Assembly (NCBI GenBank): GCA_023386255.1
Contig: JAEWKB010000131.1
Span: 1 to 9,782, forward strand
Direction: 5' to 3'
Source of the DNA: Bacteroidota bacterium
Lineage (GTDB): Bacteria; Bacteroidota; Bacteroidia; Flavobacteriales; Flavobacteriaceae
Length of the DNA stretch: 9,782 nucleotides
Positions 5,612 through 9,782 of the stretch are shown here, piece by piece (the stretch's first letter is position 1; each line of letters starts with the position of its first letter). The notes under the pieces are model-generated. The model saw only the letters and a program-made list of their open reading frames with translations. It searched no databases and was not told where the DNA came from. The translations under genes were made by a program, and so were the position numbers.

Positions 5612-8022
5612 CCCATTTCTATCGTTAGCTCATTAATAAATTCAGTCATCCTTTCACAAATTCCATTTATATATTCCTGCGTTTCCGGCCATTCCATATT
5701 TAATGTATGATCTTCCAGAGGTATAAGCAGGTTAGCAATAGAATTTACTTCCATCTGGCGAAGCATTGGGATCATCTTATGGGCTGTTTCAGCAAGCTTT
5801 TGAGCTTCATGATTTATTGCTGCCTGCTGCAGGATTTTACAATTATCCTTTGCGCTGGCTATAAATGTTTGTAAAATCGTTTTTAATGCTTCGGAATCAT
5901 TATTGGTAAATCCTGACAGGCTTTTAAGGTCATATAAAGGTGTATCAGTTGTATCAACAACTTTTTTATTGCTATACATTACAGCTGCCTGCTCATAACC
6001 AAAAGTTGTTGCTATTAGTACAAGTAAACCTTCAAACTGTACAGGTTTGGGATGATGCGAAGTAAAGCCTTCATCTTCAAAATCTTTTAAAGACATATCT
6101 CTCCTGCCCGACAGCGCAATAACAGGCAGGGCTGCTATTTTAGGATCACTATGGCTCCTAATAAGCTTTATCAGGCCAAAACCATCAAGCACCGGCATTT
6201 GTATATCGGTAAGCAAAAGGTCAAAATGCTCCCTTTCCAGTAAGGTTAATACAGCCGATGAATTTATCTCTGTCACTACCTCAGCCCGATGTTGAGCAAA
6301 AAGCTCATTCATGAGCATTAGCTGTACATTATCATCATCAACTATCAGAATTCTTTTACCGTCTAAATATGCATTAATATCATCTGAAAGATATTGCTCC
6401 GCGCCTAAAGTATTTCCTGCAGGAATACAAGGAATGCTGAAAGTAAAGACCGACCCCTGCCCTTCCTCGCTTTCAAGTGTAATTGTACCTCCCAAAAGTC
6501 CTGCAATCCGCTTTGAAATATTAAGTCCCAGGCCGCTCCCGCCAAACTTTTTACCTATACCCGAATGTGCCTGTGTAAATTCTTTAAAAACAGCGGCATA
6601 TTTTTCTTTTGCTATACCAATGCCCGTATCAATTACCGCAATACATATCATGTTATTGCTTATTTTACCTGTAACCTCAACTGAACCTTCATGGGTAAAT
6701 TTCACGGCATTACTAACCAAATTGGTAAGCACTTGTTTAATACGGTACGGATCAGAGAGAAAGCCCGAATTAAGCTCTTCATCAATATCCCAGTTAAGCT
6801 CAATACCTTTATTAATGGCTATGGGCTCAAGTGTGCGGCATGTGTTCTCGATTAACTGGCGGACATTGTAAGGTGCCTGTTCAATTTTTATCTTATCATT
6901 TTCAAGTTTTGAAAAATCAAGCAAATCGTTTACCAGAGCCAGAATATAATCTGCGGACTCTTTAATATTAGACAGGTATTGCTTCTGCTTAAGGTTTACA
7001 CCGGAATCCTTTAACAGATCATGAAAACCCAGTATACTGCCAAGCGGGGTTTGAAGATCATGTGTTACGGTAGCCATTAACATTGATTTGCTTCGTAAAA
7101 GCTCTTCATTTTCCTGGTTTAGCACCTCAAGCTGCCGGCGGTAATTTTGTTGTGATGTAAGGTCTCTTATTATAATAGCGGTAAAAAATATAAGAAGCAG
7201 GAAAGTTGCTGCACCAACCCACGCCATGGTTTCGGTGGTTTTTGCAATAGCATCTTGTGCTGCACGTATTTTAGAATAAGAAGTAGTAAGGAATTCATTT
7301 TCTACTTCGGAGAGCGCAATGCGAAGCTTATCAGAAATGAGCCTGTTTTCTTCAAGAAGCTTTTCTTCTTTCTGTAGTATTTTTTTCTTTGCCTGCTTTT
7401 CCCTGTACAGCTCAGCGGTAAGCGCCTTATCAAAAGCTATTGCAAGAGAATCATTAGATACAGGCAATTTGCTGAGTGAATCACGTTGCCGGGGAGACAG
7501 CACTTCATTAACAATCTTGTTCCATTGGTACCTTTTGGTGGAACGTACAGGTTTTACTGCTTCTTTAATAGAATCTTTAATGATGTATATACCGCTGATA
7601 GCGCGTCCCAAAGTATTGCTTTTAGCAAAATCATTACGGTTTTTAAAAATTTCTGCTGTACTGTTCTTCTTTCGGTTTATAAGAAGTTTAATAGAGTCAA
7701 ACTGTGCCCGGCGGTCTTCTTCTACATCGTTTTTAACAGCATCAATTTCAACATTAATACTATCTATAAGCTTATTGTAAGCGTTATAATCTTTAACAGA
7801 CCCTGTGGCTATAGAGCTACGCCCCAGTGCTTCGGAGGCATAAAGATCGGCTATAATGTTGCTTATCCGGATTACCTGCCCGTTATCCTTCTCGGCCTGG
7901 CCCGGTTTGGCAATCTTTAAGATCTCAGTATAAACAAACCATACTGAAACGACTGCAATAGCAAAAAGCAGAAGGTAACCGGCAAGAACTTTATATTTAA
8001 CAGACTTTGATTTCTGTACCAT
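5608..8022 (-). CDS. Membrane-bound hybrid sensor histidine kinase (sensor - HisKA - HATPase - receiver - HPt-like)
   Basis: This 804-aa sensor kinase is probably the partner of the adjacent NtrC-type regulator. TM1 lies at about residues 11-31 and TM2 at about 266-286. Between them is an extracytoplasmic region of about 235 residues that is charged and probably helical, with a likely coiled coil at about 205-245; its ligand is unknown. No HAMP domain is evident after TM2; a short coiled linker (about 287-315) leads to HisKA with phosphoacceptor H321 (HDLQTP). The ATPase domain shows the N box NLVSNAVKF (434-442), G1 DTGIGI (465-470) and G2 GGSGLGL (494-500). The receiver (about 556-678) has D562-D564, phosphoacceptor D606 (LLTDIQMP), S638 and K659. 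The last 100 residues look like an HPt domain with H748 in AHKMIPML, so a four-step phosphorelay ending on the regulator's D53 is plausible. The stop overlaps the regulator stop, and no terminator is visible between the two genes. Confidence 0.93.
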   Translation of the reverse strand: MVQKSKSVKYKVLAGYLLLFAIAVVSVWFVYTEILKIAKPGQAEKDNGQVIRISNIIADLYASEALGRSSIATGSVKDYNAYNKLIDSINVEIDAVKNDVEEDRRAQFDSIKLLINRKKNSTAEIFKNRNDFAKSNTLGRAISGIYIIKDSIKEAVKPVRSTKRYQWNKIVNEVLSPRQRDSLSKLPVSNDSLAIAFDKALTAELYREKQAKKKILQKEEKLLEENRLISDKLRIALSEVENEFLTTSYSKIRAAQDAIAKTTETMAWVGAATFLLLIFFTAIIIRDLTSQQNYRRQLEVLNQENEELLRSKSMLMATVTHDLQTPLGSILGFHDLLKDSGVNLKQKQYLSNIKESADYILALVNDLLDFSKLENDKIKIEQAPYNVRQLIENTCRTLEPIAINKGIELNWDIDEELNSGFLSDPYRIKQVLTNLVSNAVKFTHEGSVEVTGKISNNMICIAVIDTGIGIAKEKYAAVFKEFTQAHSGIGKKFGGSGLGLNISKRIAGLLGGTITLESEEGQGSVFTFSIPCIPAGNTLGAEQYLSDDINAYLDGKRILIVDDDNVQLMLMNELFAQHRAEVVTEINSSAVLTLLEREHFDLLLTDIQMPVLDGFGLIKLIRSHSDPKIAALPVIALSGRRDMSLKDFEDEGFTSHHPKPVQFEGLLVLIATTFGYEQAAVMYSNKKVVDTTDTPLYDLKSLSGFTNNDSEALKTILQTFIASAKDNCKILQQAAINHEAQKLAETAHKMIPMLRQMEVNSIANLLIPLEDHTLNMEWPETQEYINGICERMTEFINELTIEMG

Positions 8023-8085
8023 ATAATAAAGATAAATATTATCTTACTTTAACGGTACATTAAAAGAATAAGTATAACAAAGTAA

Positions 8086-8421
8086 TTAGCTTTTAACCAT
8101 TACCCTTAAAAAGCTTATCTCCTCTTTAAGATGCTGAATTTCGGCCCTAAGGCTATCTACCAGTATATCATATACTTCTTTATTTGCCTGATTAAAGCCC
8201 TCTGTACCATCCTGGCTCTGCATCACTTCATTAAATAAGTAGGTGATATTAACATCAAGTATCCTTACAATTTTAAGAAGCTTTACTACATTAAGCCTTC
8301 TGTCATCTTTTTCCAGGCGCCCGTAGTTGCTTTGTGTAACATCAAGCTGCAATGCCATTGCTTCCTGCGTAATACCTTTTGCCTCTCTTAATTTTTTAAT
8401 TCTTTGTCCGATAATATTCAT
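8086..8421 (-). CDS. XRE-family helix-turn-helix transcriptional regulator with C-terminal coiled coil
   Basis: This small cytoplasmic DNA-binding protein has 111 aa. Residues about 5-63 are an HTH_3 (Cro/C1-type) domain: IGQRIKKLREAKGITQEAMA, then LDVTQSNYGRLEKDDRRLNV, then a fourth helix and LDVNITYLF. After a polar linker (about 66-80), residues about 82-108 (YDILVDSLRAEIQHLKEEI and following) have heptad spacing and probably form a short coiled coil for dimerisation. This layout is common among chromosomal Bacteroidota XRE proteins and does not by itself suggest a phage or a toxin-antitoxin pair; no toxin-like partner is adjacent. It lies 63 bp upstream of the hybrid kinase on the same strand, so the two may be co-transcribed. 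What it regulates is not visible. Confidence 0.88.
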   Translation of the reverse strand: MNIIGQRIKKLREAKGITQEAMALQLDVTQSNYGRLEKDDRRLNVVKLLKIVRILDVNITYLFNEVMQSQDGTEGFNQANKEVYDILVDSLRAEIQHLKEEISFLRVMVKS

Positions 8422-8736
8422 GGCTTCGACTAATTAAAATATAACTAAACTTTAAGTTTTTGCTTCCTGTTTTATAACTACTTTTGAAATAATAATGGCA
8501 AACACAACTACCTCCCTTACTATTGCCTACAGCTTGTAATTATATAATTGCACTGTTAAATAGGCGTTTACCTGTTTATTTTGTATAAAAGTATGTAAGT
8601 AGCTTTAGCGAATAAAAACTTATTGTTGTTTTTCGATATAATGCATTTTTATCCGTTAAAGAACAAACAAAAAATAAATAATAGTCTTTTTTTAGATAGT
8701 CAGAAATTAAATGTGCAACCAATAAAATAACAGGAG
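8422..8736. other. 315-nt AT-rich divergent spacer
   Basis: It separates the XRE gene (leftward) from the degenerate receiver gene (rightward), so it must hold both promoters, yet I found no full TAnnTTTG match on either strand. The clearest structure is the perfect 12-bp palindrome AATTATATAATT (8538-8549). A weak AT hairpin (AAAAAC at 8614-8619 with GTTTTT at 8628-8633) is also present. No open frame with recognisable content and no known RNA family was seen. Confidence 0.6.
8538..8549. repeat. Perfect 12-bp palindrome in the divergent spacer
   Basis: AATTATATAATT reads the same on both strands and lies 117 bp upstream of the XRE start. It could be an operator for the XRE regulator, but in such AT-rich DNA a chance palindrome of this kind is also quite likely. 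Confidence 0.3.
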
Positions 8737-8739
8737 ATG
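8732..8739 (+). promoter_or_regulatory. Shine-Dalgarno-like AGGAG abutting the start codon
   Basis: AGGAG (8732-8736) touches the ATG at 8737 with no spacer, which is too close for normal Shine-Dalgarno use. No upstream in-frame start is possible, because TAA at 8725-8727 closes the frame. The next Met is residue 34, which would remove the first beta strand. The ATG at 8737 is therefore kept as the start. Confidence 0.4.
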
Positions 8740-9147
8740 GAGGCGAATATTTTGGTTTACGACAACAGGGATGAATACTATAAGTTACTAAAAAATGGCA
8801 GCAACAGCAATACGTTCATACTGTACAACAACCGGATGAAAAGTTTTGAACATATAAACATGGTGATATTCTTTTTGAATGATATACTTGAACTTACTGA
8901 TTATGTAAAATTATTTAGAAAGGATATACCCGTAGTATTAGGAATGGTTAATGAGGTGAGCTTTAAAGATAAAGATTATATGAAAGACCGTAACGTGCAT
9001 CTCTTTAATCTTAAACTACCTAAGGGCAGTATTTTACAATGTATAAACAAAGTGGTAAGTAAGGTATTTGGCGATCCGGCTTCCACAAAAAAAAGCCGGC
9101 TAACTGCCGGCTTTTTATATTTTAATTTTGAGATTACTGAGAGATAA
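8737..9147 (+). CDS. Small hypothetical protein resembling a degenerate (pseudo-)receiver domain
   Basis: I do not recognise this protein as a named family. Its 136 residues have the alternating pattern of a response-regulator receiver: NILVYDN (4-10, strand 1), FILYNN (27-32, strand 3 position), a long helix at about 43-62, IPVVLGMV (64-71, strand 4), [10 protein letters not shown] (86-95, strand 5 with a Lys-Pro-like turn) and [12 protein letters not shown] (96-107, last helix). The acidic pocket and the phosphoacceptor Asp after strand 3 are absent (NN instead), so phosphorylation is unlikely. A structural or partner-binding role near the two-component genes is possible but is inference. 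The last 19 codons or so run through the terminator at 9087-9116 and overlap the acyl-CoA dehydrogenase stop on the other strand by 14 nt. If the A8 tract at 9087-9094 were one base shorter, the protein would end as STKKAG at a TAA in the terminator loop (121 aa). Confidence 0.62.
   Translation: MEANILVYDNRDEYYKLLKNGSNSNTFILYNNRMKSFEHINMVIFFLNDILELTDYVKLFRKDIPVVLGMVNEVSFKDKDYMKDRNVHLFNLKLPKGSILQCINKVVSKVFGDPASTKKSRLTAGFLYFNFEITER
9087..9116. terminator. Bidirectional terminator between the pseudo-receiver and acyl-CoA dehydrogenase genes
   Basis: GCCGGC (9095-9100) and GCCGGC (9106-9111) form a GC-rich stem around loop TAACT, extended by AAAAA (9090-9094) paired with TTTTT (9112-9116). The + strand ends in T5 followed by an AT-rich tail; the - strand ends in eight T (complement of 9087-9094). 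It lies 17 nt past the dehydrogenase stop and inside the open frame of the + gene. Confidence 0.88.
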
Positions 9148-9782
9148 TCGCTCTTGAAATTACAATTTTCTGAATTTCAGAAGTCCCTTCATATATCTGG
9201 GTAATTTTCGCGTCACGCATCAGCCTTTCAACATGGTACTCTTTTACATACCCATTACCACCATGTATCTGAACGGCCTCTATTGTAGTATCCATAGCTA
9301 CCTGAGATGCATAAAGCTTGGCCATGGCGCCACTCACATCATAGTTTAGGTGGTTATCTTTATCCCATGCCGCTTTAAGGCAAAGGTGGCGTGCTGCCTC
9401 AATTTGTACAGCCATATCGGCAAGCTTAAAAGCAATAGCCTGGTGGTTGCATATCTCTGTACCAAAAGCTTTCCTTTCTTTAGAATATTTAAGCGCAAGT
9501 TCATAAGCACCTGAAGCAATGCCAAGGGCCTGTGAGGCAATACCTATCCTGCCCCCTGAAAGCGTTTTCATGGCAAATTTAAACCCAAAGCCATCCTCGC
9601 CTATCCTGTTTTCTTTAGGGACCTTCACATCAGTAAACATTAACGAGTGTGTATCAGACCCCCTTATGCCAAGCTTTTGTTCTTTAGCGCCTATTTCAAA
9701 GCCGGGCATGCCCTTTTCTACTATAAGTGCGTTTATTCCTTTGTGGCGCTTCTCTACATCAGTTTGCGCTATAACTAAATAC
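9134..9782 (-). CDS. Acyl-CoA dehydrogenase, C-terminal part (continues off the right edge)
   Basis: This is an FAD-dependent enzyme that makes the alpha-beta double bond in acyl-CoA during beta-oxidation or branched-chain amino acid breakdown, passing electrons to ETF. The frame is open to the right edge, giving 215 residues; the Met at 9709 is internal, since the preceding sequence ([20 protein letters not shown]) is still family-like. Motifs include [60 protein letters not shown] and [12 protein letters not shown]. The Glu of YEGT (codon 9188-9190) is at the position of the catalytic base in short-chain and bacterial butyryl-CoA dehydrogenases. The protein ends in SRAIISQ, a normal family end. 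The exact acyl specificity cannot be read from this part. It is unrelated to the signalling genes and convergent with the small pseudo-receiver gene. Confidence 0.93.
   Translation of the reverse strand, partial: YLVIAQTDVEKRHKGINALIVEKGMPGFEIGAKEQKLGIRGSDTHSLMFTDVKVPKENRIGEDGFGFKFAMKTLSGGRIGIASQALGIASGAYELALKYSKERKAFGTEICNHQAIAFKLADMAVQIEAARHLCLKAAWDKDNHLNYDVSGAMAKLYASQVAMDTTIEAVQIHGGNGYVKEYHVERLMRDAKITQIYEGTSEIQKIVISRAIISQ

Noticed and set aside
6311..6871. 186-codon + frame opposite the hybrid kinase, and similar ones at 7319-7780 and 7486-7920
   Set aside because: They are antisense to a well-supported kinase with intact motifs and have compositions typical of shadow frames (Ser/Leu/Ile-rich, no domain).
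8023..8085. Promoter for the hybrid kinase on - (TTTG, then TACCGTTA after 20 nt)
   Set aside because: The -7 part has two mismatches to TAnnTTTG; too weak to list, and co-transcription with the XRE gene explains expression.
8436..8443. TATATTTT on - as a -7 element for the XRE gene
   Set aside because: One mismatch and no -33 partner in very AT-rich DNA; chance occurrence is likely.
9707..9709. Met at 9709 as the start of the acyl-CoA dehydrogenase
   Set aside because: The frame stays open to the window edge with family-like sequence before it, so this Met is internal and the gene is cut by the window.

Overview
The window looks like chromosomal DNA of a gliding member of the Flavobacteriia (Bacteroidota), close to Flavobacterium. 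The evidence is a porU/gldJ gene pair of the type IX secretion (T9SS) and gliding apparatus, good matches to the Bacteroidota promoter element TAnnTTTG, few usable Shine-Dalgarno sequences, AT-rich spacers and simple hairpin-plus-T-run terminators. No tRNA, rRNA, IS element, prophage or CRISPR array was seen.

Left third (1-3875): the 5' part of porU (T9SS sortase) runs leftward off the edge. It is divergent from gldJ (FGE-sulfatase-like gliding/T9SS lipoprotein), which has a recognisable promoter and a strong terminator. murF (peptidoglycan precursor ligase) follows only 8 nt after the terminator T-run.

Middle (3876-4264): a 389-nt gene-free stretch rich in small dyads. It holds a cluster of four TGTGGA-type half-sites, an imperfect sigma-54 -24/-12 element, and two stem-loops of which the second is a strong terminator. 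A TAnnTTTG promoter for the next gene follows. My reading, which is inference, is a short sigma-54-dependent RNA next to the gene of a sigma-54 activator.

Right of centre (4265-8421): an NtrC-family response regulator (receiver, AAA+, Fis-type HTH) on + meets, tail to tail with overlapping stops, a membrane hybrid histidine kinase (kinase, receiver, HPt-like) on -. A small XRE-family regulator lies 63 bp upstream of the kinase on the same strand. Together they look like one signalling locus: the kinase senses an envelope signal, the regulator activates sigma-54 promoters, and the XRE protein may control kinase expression.

Right end (8422-9782): a 315-nt AT-rich spacer, then a small protein resembling a degenerate receiver domain whose reading frame runs through its own terminator. 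On - is the 3' part of an acyl-CoA dehydrogenase that enters from beyond the right edge and shares this bidirectional terminator.

The candidate new element is the dyad cluster / sigma-54-like site / terminated short RNA at 3971-4209. It is a hypothesis, since the -12 element lacks one of its most conserved bases.
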